Positions 6,533-15,128 of a stretch of DNA of 64,000 nucleotides are shown here, piece by piece. The notes beneath the pieces were generated by a model that did no database searches, was not told the origin of the DNA, and saw nothing but the letters and a program-made list of their open reading frames with translations. The stretch comes from Acidobacteriota bacterium. GTDB lineage: Bacteria; Acidobacteriota; Vicinamibacteria; Vicinamibacterales; SCN-69-37. Where the stretch lies: positions 682,001 to 746,000 of the forward strand of contig JADJUS010000003.1 in NCBI GenBank assembly GCA_016716905.1, written 5' to 3'. The number at the start of each line of letters is the position of its first letter. Within the stretch, counting starts at the first letter, position 1. Made by a program: the position numbers and the translations under genes.

Positions 6533-9500
6533 ATGTACATCGAGCTTCATACGGCCTCGGCCTTTTCGTTTCTCGCCGGCGCGTCATTGCCAGAGACGCT
6601 CGTCGCGCGTGCGGCGGCGCTGGGCTATCCCGCGATTGCGTTGCTCGACCGCGACGGCGTCTACGGCGCCCCGCAGTTGTATCGCGCCGCCAAAGCCGCC
6701 GGCCTTCGCGCCATCGTCGGCGCCGAACTGACGATCACTCAGACCCATCCTGGTGGTTCGTCTTTGTGGACGCTCCCCGTCCTCGTCGCGTCTGTCGAGG
6801 GGTATCGCAATCTTTGCCGGCTGATTACGCGCGCCAAATCGAAGGCGGCGAAAGGCGAGTCCTTGCTCACACTGGCAGACCTGGATGGGCATTGCGGCGG
6901 ATTGATTGCCCTGGCCGGACGTCCGGCCCTGGTCGCTGAACGTCATGGCGTGGGCGGGCTGGTGGATCAGATTGTCGGCATCTTTGGCCGTGATCGCGTC
7001 TGGGTCGAGTTGCAGAGGCATTTGCGTCGCGATGAAGAAGAGGCCAACGCGTCACTGCTCGATTTGGCTGCCGCGTTCCGCGTGCCGGTGATGGCCTCCA
7101 ATGGCGTGAGGTTTGCCTCGCCTGAAGACCGTCCCGTCTTTGATGTCCTCACATGCCTGCGGCATAAGACGACGCTGGCGCAGGCAGGGCGGCGGCTGTC
7201 GGTGAATGCCGAGCGTTACCTGAAACCGCCTGAGATGATGGCGCGGTTGTTCAGCGATTTGCCGCAGGCGCTTGCGGGCACCGAATCGCTGGCCGAACGG
7301 CTCGAGTTCACCCTGGTGAATCTGGGGTATCGCTTTCCGGAATATCCGGTGCCGGCGGGTGAAACACAGGCGTCGTTTCTGCGGCGTCTGACATATGTCG
7401 GCGCACGCGATCGATATCATCCGCTCGACGAGGCGTTTGGTGGCCGCGCGAAAGCCCAGATCCAGCGCGAACTCGATCTCATCGACAAACTCAACCTCGC
7501 CGGCTACTTCCTCATCGTCTGGGACCTGGTCAATTTCTGCCGGCAGCAGGGAATTCTTGTGCAGGGCCGTGGGTCGGCGGCCAATAGCGCCGTGTGTTAT
7601 TCGCTGGGCATCACGGCGGTGGATCCCGTGGGGATGGAACTGCTGTTTGAGCGGTTTCTGTCGGAGGAACGCGGCGAGTGGCCCGATATCGATCTGGATC
7701 TGCCGAGCGGCGACCGGCGTGAACGGGTCATTCAGTACGTGTATCAGCGATACGGTGCGGCGGGAGCCGCGATGACGGCCAATGTCATTTCCTATCGTGG
7801 CCGCAGCGCCGCTCGTGAAGTGGGGAAGGTGCTCAGCATGGACGAGGGCGAGATCAACGTCCTGTCCAAAATGATGAGCCGATTCGAGTTTGTGGACCCG
7901 GCCGACACGGTCACGCAGCACTTGAAAGAGGCCGGTGTGGATACCGGCAAACAGATCTACACGCAGTTCGCCACGTTGTGGCAACGCATGCAGGACCTGC
8001 CGCGGCATCTCGGGCAGCACTCGGGCGGCATGGTGATGTGCCAGGGACGTCTGGACGAGGTGGTCCCGCTCGAGCCAGCCTCGATGCCCGGCCGGATGGT
8101 GGTGCAGTGGGACAAGGATGATTGCTCGGATCTCGGCATTGTGAAGGTGGATTTGCTGGGTCTGGGCATGATGGCCGTACTCGAAGAGGCGGTGCTGCTC
8201 ACGGGTGTGGACCTGGCGCATCTGCCGCCGGACGACCCCGAGGTGTATCGCATGCTGCAGGCCGCTGACACGGTGGGGGTGTTCCAGGTGGAGTCGCGCG
8301 CGCAGATGGCGACGCTGCCGCGACTCAAACCCAAACACTTCTACGACATCGTCGTTGAAGTTGCGCTCATTCGTCCGGGGCCCATCGTGGGACAGATGGT
8401 GCATCCGTATTTGAAGCGCCGGCGCGGCGATGAGCCCGTGACTTACGCGCATCCCAGCCTGGAGCCGGTGTTGAAGCGCACGCTGGGTGTGCCGCTGTTT
8501 CAGGAGCAGTTGCTGCGCATCGCGATGGTGATTGCCAATTTCAGCGGGGGCGAAGCCGAGGAGTTGCGCCGCGCGATGGGCTTCAAGCGATCGGCGAAGC
8601 GCATGTTGGACATCGAAGGCCGACTGCGGGCCGGGATGGCCCGCAACGGCATTACCGGCGCGGTGGCGGATCAGATCGTGCTGTCGATCTCATCATTCGC
8701 GCTGTACGGATTTCCGGAATCTCACGCGGCCAGCTTCGCGCTCATCGTGTATGCCAGCGCGTATCTGAAGGTGCATTTCCCCACGGCGTTTTACACGGCG
8801 CTGCTCAACAACCAGCCCATGGGCTTTTACGCGCCGGCCACGCTTGTGAAGGACGCGCAGCGGCGTGGCGTGCGCTTCGCGCCCGTGGATGTGCAGGCAT
8901 CCGACTGGCCGTGCACGATTCAGGACGACGGTGTTATTCGGCTGGGCCTGATGTATGTGCAGGGGTTGCGCGAGGAAGCTGGCCGCAAAATTGCGGCCAC
9001 GAAAACGACCTCTGAGGTCGTTTCCACGAGTGGGTACATGAAACGACCTCAGAGGTCGTTTTCGTGTCGATTTCGGACACTCGACGAGCTTGGGGGGCGC
9101 ACGGGACTGCGCCGCGATGAACTGCGCATGCTCGCCGAGTCTGGCGCGCTCGCTTCGCTTGGAGGTGATCGCCGATCGGCGCTTTGGCAAGCCGAGCGCG
9201 CCGCCCGCCCCGCAGGGCCGCTGCTGTGCGACTCGTTCGACTCGCCCGACACGGGCTCGCTCAGGGAAAAGACGTCGGGTGTCTTTTTCCCTGCGGCCCT
9301 GAAAAAGACACCCGACGTCTTTTCCGGGAGCGAGCCCGAGATCAGATCTCCCCTCCCCGCAATGTCCCTGCTCGAACGCGTGGAGGCCGATTACCACACG
9401 ACGGGGCTGACCATCGGCCCGCACCCGATGGCGCTGGTGCGGCGCACGCTGTCGGCGCGCGGAGTGGTGCGCGCGGTGGATCTGGCGCACGGACGTCCGG

Positions 9501-9778
9501 GCCGCCGGGTGCGTGTGGCCGGGGCCGTGATCACGCGACAGCGGCCGGGCACGGCCAAAGGGTTTGTGTTTCTGTCGCTGGAGGATGAAACGGGCATCGC
9601 CAACGCGATCCTCACGCCCGATGTGTTTACGTCACACAAACGCACGGTCGTGGACGCGCCGTATCTGCTGATCGAAGGCGTCCTGCAGAATCAGGACGGC
9701 GCCATCTCGGTGAAAGCCGAGCGAGTAGAGGCGCTGGCCCACCAGGGGCCGCCGCCACAATCCCACGACTTCAGGTGA
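6533..9778 (+). CDS. dnaE2: Error-prone DNA polymerase DnaE2 (PolIII alpha family)
   Basis: 1081 aa. The PHP domain occupies roughly residues 1-200 (HTASAFSFLAGAS start). The polymerase core carries GRGSAANSAVCYSLGIT and the catalytic acid motif PDIDLDLPSGDRR (D385, D387 region), with the third acidic residue near 540 in KVDLLGLG. HhH and OB-fold segments end the protein (RVAGAVITRQRPGTAKG). It extends damaged templates together with ImuA/ImuB. Two perfect or near-perfect palindromes are embedded in frame at about residues 822-845 and 907-935; both fall in linkers where homologues are short (before FRTLDELGGRTGL, and before PLPAMSLLERVEADY). The active core is untouched, so the enzyme is probably functional. 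It lies 25 nt after imuB and converges on the minus-strand kinase gene. Confidence 0.95.
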   Translation: MYIELHTASAFSFLAGASLPETLVARAAALGYPAIALLDRDGVYGAPQLYRAAKAAGLRAIVGAELTITQTHPGGSSLWTLPVLVASVEGYRNLCRLITRAKSKAAKGESLLTLADLDGHCGGLIALAGRPALVAERHGVGGLVDQIVGIFGRDRVWVELQRHLRRDEEEANASLLDLAAAFRVPVMASNGVRFASPEDRPVFDVLTCLRHKTTLAQAGRRLSVNAERYLKPPEMMARLFSDLPQALAGTESLAERLEFTLVNLGYRFPEYPVPAGETQASFLRRLTYVGARDRYHPLDEAFGGRAKAQIQRELDLIDKLNLAGYFLIVWDLVNFCRQQGILVQGRGSAANSAVCYSLGITAVDPVGMELLFERFLSEERGEWPDIDLDLPSGDRRERVIQYVYQRYGAAGAAMTANVISYRGRSAAREVGKVLSMDEGEINVLSKMMSRFEFVDPADTVTQHLKEAGVDTGKQIYTQFATLWQRMQDLPRHLGQHSGGMVMCQGRLDEVVPLEPASMPGRMVVQWDKDDCSDLGIVKVDLLGLGMMAVLEEAVLLTGVDLAHLPPDDPEVYRMLQAADTVGVFQVESRAQMATLPRLKPKHFYDIVVEVALIRPGPIVGQMVHPYLKRRRGDEPVTYAHPSLEPVLKRTLGVPLFQEQLLRIAMVIANFSGGEAEELRRAMGFKRSAKRMLDIEGRLRAGMARNGITGAVADQIVLSISSFALYGFPESHAASFALIVYASAYLKVHFPTAFYTALLNNQPMGFYAPATLVKDAQRRGVRFAPVDVQASDWPCTIQDDGVIRLGLMYVQGLREEAGRKIAATKTTSEVVSTSGYMKRPQRSFSCRFRTLDELGGRTGLRRDELRMLAESGALASLGGDRRSALWQAERAARPAGPLLCDSFDSPDTGSLREKTSGVFFPAALKKTPDVFSGSEPEIRSPLPAMSLLERVEADYHTTGLTIGPHPMALVRRTLSARGVVRAVDLAHGRPGRRVRVAGAVITRQRPGTAKGFVFLSLEDETGIANAILTPDVFTSHKRTVVDAPYLLIEGVLQNQDGAISVKAERVEALAHQGPPPQSHDFR
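8998..9066 (+). repeat. Perfect 27-bp inverted repeat inserted in frame in dnaE2
   Basis: Arms 8998-9024 and 9040-9066 are exact reverse complements around a 15-nt loop. Each arm also contains a 21-nt palindrome: AAACGACCTC, one central base, GAGGTCGTTT. The insert codes for a short polar segment (TKTTSEVVSTSGYMKRPQRS). The core recurs in the ppdK-corA spacer at 46846-46896. Confidence 0.92.
9236..9337 (+). repeat. Second in-frame palindromic insert in dnaE2
   Basis: The repeat block shared with imuB (9236-9266) runs into an inverted repeat with 37-nt arms, 9253-9289 and 9301-9337 (35 of 37 pairs match, 25 consecutive), around an 11-nt loop. The core reads AAAAGACGTCGGGTGTCTTT. It codes for EKTSGVFFPAALKKTPDVFS, so both arms are translated. 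Confidence 0.9.
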
Positions 9779-9803
9779 GCCGCGGGTGTGGCCGTACGGA
9801 GGC

Positions 9804-9898
9804 CGGACCTTCCGCCTTCGCTGAAGCTCCGGCGGACCGCCGTAGCCTTGGCGGAGGCTGGTCAGGTCCGGCGTCGTCGCCGGGTCTAAAGACCCGGC
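9804..9898. repeat. Palindromic spacer between convergent dnaE2 and kinase genes; possible bidirectional terminator
   Basis: An outer stem (CGGACCT 9804-9810 with AGGTCCG 9864-9870) encloses two smaller hairpins, TCCGCC/GGCGGA and CCGCC/GGCGG. Then GCCGGGTC (9879-9886) and GACCCGGC (9891-9898) form an 8-bp stem with a TAAA loop. The last hairpin overlaps the kinase stop codon. No T-run is present, so a terminator role is only a guess. Confidence 0.5.
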
Positions 9899-11673
9899 CT
9901 CCGAAGCCTGACCGACTGCTGGCCCGACAGGTAGCCGATGGTGGTGGCGCCGGGGGAGACCACCACGGTCTTGGATTTCTGTCCGGGTGTTTCGATGGTG
10001 CGCTTCGAGTCTGCCGTTGAGCCGGCCGTGGCGCGGATGTTCAGCTTCGTGCCGTCGAGCGCGTCAACGGTTTTCAGCTGAATCGTCGCCTTCTTTTTGT
10101 CGTGGCTGAGGATGACGCCGGTGGCCGCAGCGCCACTGGCGATCACCGTCTCGCCTCCGACGGTGACGTCTCGGGTCACCGTGAACTGCAGTTCCATTCC
10201 CGCAGTGGCCTCGAGCGGAATTTCGGTCTGCAGTTGCAGCGCGATCGGCAACGCGTCGGGTACGGGTACGAGCAGCACGACCGTTTCGGCCACAGGCGCC
10301 GCGACCGGTGCCGTTGCTGCCGTCGCCGCACCACGCCCTCTGACCCCCGTAGGCGCAGCGGGCTTAGGCACACCTGCAGGCTTCGCCGTGTTCGGCGCGA
10401 CCTTCGTGGCATCTGTGCCTGGCGTTGCGGCGGCGACCGGCGGTGGCACCGCCGGATCGGGCGTCACAGCAACCGGTTCCGCCGGTGGTGCCGGTGCAGG
10501 CGTGGCTGCCAGAGGGTCAGGCTGCGGCGTCACAGGGGCACCCGGCCGCGTACTGAACCACCATCCACCGGCCGCCAGCGCGACCACCACCACAGCCGCA
10601 CCAGCCATCATCGCGGTGCGATTCGAACCAGCCGCAGCGCCGGTCTTGGCTGTCTGGGCCGCAACCGCCGGCTTCTTCGGCGCGGCAGCGGCGGCCGGCT
10701 TGGCCCCGGCCACAGCAGTCTTCGCCGCCTCGATCGCAGCGGCCGGAACGCCGACCGACGTCGGTAGAACAGGCTGCGACATGATGCCCGACGCGAGCGG
10801 CGATTGGGCATACAGCACGCCCGATGACGACAGCTGTCGAAGCCGCATCAGCGCATCGCGCACCTCGGCCATGGTCTGGAAGCGCGCATCCGGATCCTTG
10901 TGCAGGCACTTGTGAATGACGTCCGACAGGACCTCTGGTACTTCCGGCGTGATCTCAAGCACCCGGCGCGGCTCATCGCGCAAAACACTGGTCAGCGTGC
11001 TGATGCTGTTTTCGCCGGTGAACGCACGATTGCCCGTCGCCATTTCGTACAGCACGGCGCCAAACGAGAAGATATCGGACCGCGCATCCGACGCCTTGCC
11101 CTGCGCCTGCTCCGGCGACATGTAGGACAAGGTGCCGACGATGGTGCCCTGGACGGTGAGGGGAGTGAGGCCGGTGGCCTCGGGGTCTTCGGCAAACGCG
11201 CCAGGCGCGAGTTTGGCCAACCCGAAGTCGAGCAGCTTCACCAGGTCGCGCTCGGTGACCATGATGTTGCCGGGCTTGAGGTCGCGGTGGATGATGCCCG
11301 CGCCATGCGCGGCCGCGAGGGCGTCGGCCACTTGTGCGCTGTAGTTGATGATCTGCGACACCCGCAGGCCGCCACGCGGAATGATCGCGTCCAGCGTTTT
11401 GCCCGACACCATCTCCATCACCATGATGTCGGCGTCGTCTTCCGTGATGACGTCGTGGATGGTGATGATGTTGGGATGGTTCAGCGCCGAGGCCGCCTGG
11501 GCCTCCTGCATGAATCGCTGCCGCCGTGTGGGATCGCCGCTGTGGTCCGCGCGAAGGAACTTGAGCGCCACCATGCGGTTGAGCTTCAGGTCCTTGGCCT
11601 TGATGACGTCGCCCATGCCGCCGGAGCCGAGCTTCTCCAGGGGCTGATATTGGCCGCGAATGATGGAATCCAT
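9886..11673 (-). CDS. Membrane serine/threonine protein kinase with Pro/Ala-rich external domain
   Basis: 595 aa from ATG 11673, three bases after the stop of the upstream amidohydrolase gene. The kinase domain (about residues 8-275) has GSGGMGDVIKAK, VALKFL, HRDLKPGN, DFGLAKL and MSPEQAQG. After an Ala/Pro-rich cytoplasmic linker there is one membrane helix (AAVVVVALAAGGWWF) and a long Pro/Ala/Thr-rich stalk leading to a small external domain of about 130 residues (TEIPLEATAGMELQFTVTRDV) that I do not recognise. The final residues RRPGL are encoded by a palindromic repeat in the 3' spacer, suggesting repeat insertion trimmed or extended the C-terminus. Probable signalling role; no substrate evident. 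Confidence 0.92.
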   Translation of the reverse strand: MDSIIRGQYQPLEKLGSGGMGDVIKAKDLKLNRMVALKFLRADHSGDPTRRQRFMQEAQAASALNHPNIITIHDVITEDDADIMVMEMVSGKTLDAIIPRGGLRVSQIINYSAQVADALAAAHGAGIIHRDLKPGNIMVTERDLVKLLDFGLAKLAPGAFAEDPEATGLTPLTVQGTIVGTLSYMSPEQAQGKASDARSDIFSFGAVLYEMATGNRAFTGENSISTLTSVLRDEPRRVLEITPEVPEVLSDVIHKCLHKDPDARFQTMAEVRDALMRLRQLSSSGVLYAQSPLASGIMSQPVLPTSVGVPAAAIEAAKTAVAGAKPAAAAAPKKPAVAAQTAKTGAAAGSNRTAMMAGAAVVVVALAAGGWWFSTRPGAPVTPQPDPLAATPAPAPPAEPVAVTPDPAVPPPVAAATPGTDATKVAPNTAKPAGVPKPAAPTGVRGRGAATAATAPVAAPVAETVVLLVPVPDALPIALQLQTEIPLEATAGMELQFTVTRDVTVGGETVIASGAAATGVILSHDKKKATIQLKTVDALDGTKLNIRATAGSTADSKRTIETPGQKSKTVVVSPGATTIGYLSGQQSVRLRRPGL

Positions 11674-11677
11674 GGTG

Positions 11678-12892
11678 TTACCGCACAATCACTTTGCCTT
11701 GCGACATGACGAATCGCACGGATCGCAACGCCTCGATGTTCGCCGTCGGATCGCCCGACACAGCAATGATATCCGCCAAATAGCCGGGCGCAAGCCGTCC
11801 GAGCGTGGAACCCATTCCCAGTGATTCCGCTGCGAGCGACGTGGCGCTGATGAGCGCGTCCACAGGCCGCTGGCCCGCTTGCACACGCACAAACGCTTCT
11901 CGGGCATTCTGGCCATGGGCGCCGGCCACCGCATCGGTGCCAAGCGGCATACGCAGGCCTGCATCCAGTGCCTTCTTGAAAATCGGGCCGAGGGTCGGGA
12001 CGGCGCGCTCCATGAACGCAAACCCTTCGTCTGTGTAACTTCCAAAGCCCTGAAACTTCGCCTTGTTCTCAATGTAGTTCTGCAACACGAGCCCGATGTT
12101 GGGATCAAAGAAGACGTTCGCGGCCTTCATTGCCGCAATCGCGCGGTCGTCGGCAAACGCGCCGTGTTCAATCTGGTGGCACCCGGCCTTCACCGCCGCC
12201 ACGATGGAGTCCGGGTCGTGGGCGTGCACGACGGCGCGCAGGCCTTGCACGCGCGCCTCTCCGCAGACGGCATCGAGCTGTTCCTGGGTCACGTTCAGTT
12301 TGCCGCCGTCCCGGATGCTGCCCGACGCAAAGGTCTTGATGACGTCGGCGCCGGCGGTTTTTGACGCGCGGACGGCTTCCCTGAGCTGCTCGGGCGTGCG
12401 AGTGCCGGGCTGGAGTTGCCCGAGCGACGACACGATGCGCGGCCCCACCAGCGTGCCGGCCGCGACTGCCGCCCGCAGCGCCGCATCGCCCCGATTGCCG
12501 AGGTTCTGCACCGTCGTGAACCCCGCCAGGAGCGTCGCCCTCAGATTGGCGGCGATAGCCGCATCGCGCTGTTCCGGAGTTTCCCGCGGGCCGTCGGGCC
12601 GGTTGCCATAACGGCCGTCAGGCCCGAAATGCCAGTCGATGTGCGTGTGCACGTCGATGAGGCCCGGCATCAGGGTGACGTCGCCAAGGTCGATCGCGTC
12701 TCCCTCGGCGCGGCCAACAAAGGTGATGCGGCCATCGGCGACGGTCACGGCGGAGTTCCGATGTAACTGGCCGGTGACGCCGTCGAAGACGCGTGCGGCA
12801 CGGATGGTCATCGAGGACGACGCTTGCGGCGAAGAAGCAGGCGCACCAACGCCGGCAGCCGCAGCACCAGTAGGCAATGACAGCAAACGCAT
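11678..12892 (-). CDS. Secreted amidohydrolase family protein (imidazolonepropionase-like)
   Basis: About 404 aa from ATG 12892. GTG 12928 or ATG 12907 in the same frame are possible; 12892 gives a signal-like start (MRLLSLPTGAAAAG). Metal-site features of the amidohydrolase TIM barrel are present: DVHTHID, a lysine in DVIKTFASG, VVHAHD, IEHGAF and GTDAVAGAHG. The C-terminus returns to the small beta domain (LAPGYLADIIAVSGDP). Such proteins hydrolyse amide or dipeptide-like bonds; substrate cannot be read from sequence. It is followed with a 4-nt gap by the kinase gene, so they are probably cotranscribed, and it diverges from the SET-domain gene. Confidence 0.88.
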   Translation of the reverse strand: MRLLSLPTGAAAAGVGAPASSPQASSSMTIRAARVFDGVTGQLHRNSAVTVADGRITFVGRAEGDAIDLGDVTLMPGLIDVHTHIDWHFGPDGRYGNRPDGPRETPEQRDAAIAANLRATLLAGFTTVQNLGNRGDAALRAAVAAGTLVGPRIVSSLGQLQPGTRTPEQLREAVRASKTAGADVIKTFASGSIRDGGKLNVTQEQLDAVCGEARVQGLRAVVHAHDPDSIVAAVKAGCHQIEHGAFADDRAIAAMKAANVFFDPNIGLVLQNYIENKAKFQGFGSYTDEGFAFMERAVPTLGPIFKKALDAGLRMPLGTDAVAGAHGQNAREAFVRVQAGQRPVDALISATSLAAESLGMGSTLGRLAPGYLADIIAVSGDPTANIEALRSVRFVMSQGKVIVR

Positions 12893-12966
12893 GCCCTGGG
12901 AAGGCATGAACCGCCGAGACCCAGACACATCAGCACAGACGCCTGCTCGGTTAGAATAGATGATTC

Positions 12967-13404
12967 ATGGCAAAACGTCGGGCACGAGTAGAGGTCACGG
13001 AAACAGGCGTTCGGATCATCCGCAAGAAATCCAAAATTTCGGGCTGGGGTGTCTACGCGTCGGAGCCGATCAACAAGAACAAGCGCATCATCCAGTACAC
13101 AGGGGAAAAAGTCTCTTCTGCGGAAGCGGATCGGCGCGAAACGAAGTACCAGAAGAAGGGGCAGATCTGGTGTTTCACGCTGAACCGGGCGTGGTACCGC
13201 GACGGCAACGTCAACGGCAGCACCGCGCGGTTCATCAATCACTCCTGCAACGGCAACTGTTACTCCGAAGTCATCAAAGACGTCGTCTGGATTCGCGCCT
13301 CCAAGAACATCAAGAAGGGCGACGAGCTGAGCTACGACTACAACACCGAGGGCGAGGCCGGCATGCGGTGCCGCTGTCACCCGACCTGCACGAACAAGAT
13401 CTGA
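12967..13404 (+). CDS. SET-domain protein (putative protein-lysine methyltransferase)
   Basis: 145 aa, essentially one SET domain. Visible signatures are GWGVYASEPI (SET-N), the SAM-binding/catalytic block RFINHSCNGNC, and ELSYDYN, followed by a short Cys-containing post-SET tail (CRCHPTC). SET enzymes transfer methyl from SAM to lysine side chains; bacterial members are sporadic and most have unknown targets. A TAGAAT hexamer (12952-12957) lies nine bases before the ATG with no Shine-Dalgarno, suggesting a very short leader. The esterase gene follows after 13 nt. Confidence 0.88.
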   Translation: MAKRRARVEVTETGVRIIRKKSKISGWGVYASEPINKNKRIIQYTGEKVSSAEADRRETKYQKKGQIWCFTLNRAWYRDGNVNGSTARFINHSCNGNCYSEVIKDVVWIRASKNIKKGDELSYDYNTEGEAGMRCRCHPTCTNKI

Positions 13405-13417
13405 CGAGGGTGCCGAC

Positions 13418-14116
13418 ATGACAGTGCCTGTCCGTCACGTCGTCTACCTCCACGGATTCGCGTCGTCGCCCGAGTCGTCCAAAGCCGAAGTCTTTCGGCG
13501 CGGTCTTGCGGCGGCGGGCGTCGGATTCGTGTCACCTGACCTGAACCAGCCCGAGTTCGAGACCCTGACCACCACGCGCATGCTCACGCAGGTGCGAGCG
13601 GTGATCGAGGGAATTCCTGAGGGTCCAGTGGCGCTGGTGGGCTCGAGCCTGGGCGCGTTTGTGGCAGTGCTTGCCGCCGACGCGGACCTCACCGGCCGCG
13701 TGGATCGACTGATCCTGCTTGCGCCGGCTTTGGATTTTGGCGGCAACCGGCTGCGCCAGTTTGGTCCACATAGCGTTGAGGCGTGGCGGCAGGCCGGGGC
13801 CCTGCGCGTGCCCCACCACGCCTGGGGTGAGGAGCGCGAGATCAACTTTGCGCTGTATGAGGATGCCGCGCAGTACGACGCGATCACGTTGCCAGTCCGG
13901 TTCCCGACCCTGGTGTTCCAGGGCGAATACGACGAGGTGGTGAAGCCGGCGATGGTGAAACAGTGGGCGGCTGGGCGACCGATGGTTGACCTGCGCCTGT
14001 TGCCGGACGGCCATCAATTGTCCACGTCGATCGAGCGTGTCTGGCGTGAGAGCGCGCGGTTCCTTGGCGTGGCCGGGGGGCCGACTGAGGGCCTGCGTGC
14101 GGTGCCGCAATCCTGA
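13418..14116 (+). CDS. YqiA-like alpha/beta-hydrolase (esterase)
   Basis: 232 aa. The protein opens with the strand VVYLHGFASSPESSK typical of the YqiA/UPF0227 esterase group, has the nucleophile elbow GSSLG with Ser77, an acid residue in FQGEYDEVV and a late histidine in LPDGHQLS. The full triad is therefore present. Probably cytoplasmic; natural substrate unknown. The gene sits 13 nt after the SET-domain gene, so the two are likely one transcript. The last dozen residues (GGPTEGLRAVPQS) look unconserved. Confidence 0.85.
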   Translation: MTVPVRHVVYLHGFASSPESSKAEVFRRGLAAAGVGFVSPDLNQPEFETLTTTRMLTQVRAVIEGIPEGPVALVGSSLGAFVAVLAADADLTGRVDRLILLAPALDFGGNRLRQFGPHSVEAWRQAGALRVPHHAWGEEREINFALYEDAAQYDAITLPVRFPTLVFQGEYDEVVKPAMVKQWAAGRPMVDLRLLPDGHQLSTSIERVWRESARFLGVAGGPTEGLRAVPQS

Positions 14117-14174
14117 TGGCCTTGGCAGCCGTAGGGTAGATGACGGGGTAGAATCAAACCTGAGGGCACCCAGC

Positions 14175-15128
14175 ATGTTGATCAAGCGCGCATCGGATAT
14201 CCGTTCATCTGAGATCACACCCGAAGCGGTCTACCGCTCGCGTCGTGAGTTTCTGCAGACCGCCGCAGCCGGTGCGCTGGGCGCGTATGCCGGGGCCTCG
14301 TTGCTGAGTGGTGGCGATCTGTGGGCTCAGGCGACGATCGCGGGCGTGAAAAAGTCGCCGCTTTCAACGACCGAAGCCACCCACACGTGGGAACAGGTCA
14401 CGCAGTACAACAACTTCTACGAATTCGGCACCCAGAAGTCAGACCCGGCCCGGTATGCCGGCCAGCTCAAAGTGAAGCCGTGGACGGTGAAGGTGGACGG
14501 CCTGGTGGCCAAGCCGGCCGACTACGCGCTTGAAGATCTGATCAAGCCGCATCAGCTGGAAGAGCGCATCTATCGCTTCCGCTGTGTGGAGGCCTGGTCG
14601 GCGGTGATTCCCTGGGTGGGATTCCCCTTGGCGGATCTGATTAAACGTGTCCAGCCGCAGGGCAAGGCCGCGTACGTCGCGTTCACCACGTTACAGCGCC
14701 CCAGTGAAATGCCCGGCCAGCGCACGGGCTCGCTGGACTGGCCGTACGTGGAAGGCCTGCGCATGGACGAGGCGATGCATCCGCTCACGATCCTGGCCAC
14801 CGGCATCTTCGGCAAGGAATTGCCGAATCAGAACGGCGCGCCGATTCGACTGGTGGTGCCCTGGAAGTACGGCTTCAAGAGCATCAAATCCATCGTCCGT
14901 ATCAGCTTCGTGGAGAAGATGCCGCCGACGTCGTGGAATATCGCGAACGCGGCCGAGTACGGGTTCTATTCCAACGTGAACCCGATGGTGGATCATCCGC
15001 GATGGAGCCAGTCGCGCGAGACGCGCCTGGGCTCGTTCGTCAAGAACAAGCCGACGTTGATGTTCAACGGCTACGCTGATCAGGTGTCGAAGCTCTACGA
15101 CGGCATGGACCTGAAGAAGTTCTACTGA
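14175..15128 (+). CDS. msrP: Periplasmic protein-methionine-sulfoxide reductase, catalytic subunit MsrP
   Basis: 317 aa from ATG 14175. A Tat signal (SRREFLQTAAAGALGA, residues 22-37) precedes a sulfite-oxidase-fold molybdopterin domain. Cys137 in RFRCVEAWS is the expected molybdenum ligand. MsrP repairs oxidised methionines on periplasmic proteins, receiving electrons from the haem membrane protein MsrQ, whose gene overlaps the stop codon by one base. moaA, needed for the cofactor, is 3 kb away on the other strand. A TAGAAT hexamer at 14149-14154 may be the -10 element. Confidence 0.95.
   Translation: MLIKRASDIRSSEITPEAVYRSRREFLQTAAAGALGAYAGASLLSGGDLWAQATIAGVKKSPLSTTEATHTWEQVTQYNNFYEFGTQKSDPARYAGQLKVKPWTVKVDGLVAKPADYALEDLIKPHQLEERIYRFRCVEAWSAVIPWVGFPLADLIKRVQPQGKAAYVAFTTLQRPSEMPGQRTGSLDWPYVEGLRMDEAMHPLTILATGIFGKELPNQNGAPIRLVVPWKYGFKSIKSIVRISFVEKMPPTSWNIANAAEYGFYSNVNPMVDHPRWSQSRETRLGSFVKNKPTLMFNGYADQVSKLYDGMDLKKFY

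Noticed and set aside
7052..8452. 466-codon frame on the minus strand within dnaE2
   Set aside because: It lies entirely inside the conserved DnaE2 polymerase core and has shadow-type composition.
10097..10915. 272-codon plus frame rich in Ala/Thr/Gly
   Set aside because: It is antisense to the Pro/Ala-rich linker of the second kinase; low complexity arises from that linker.
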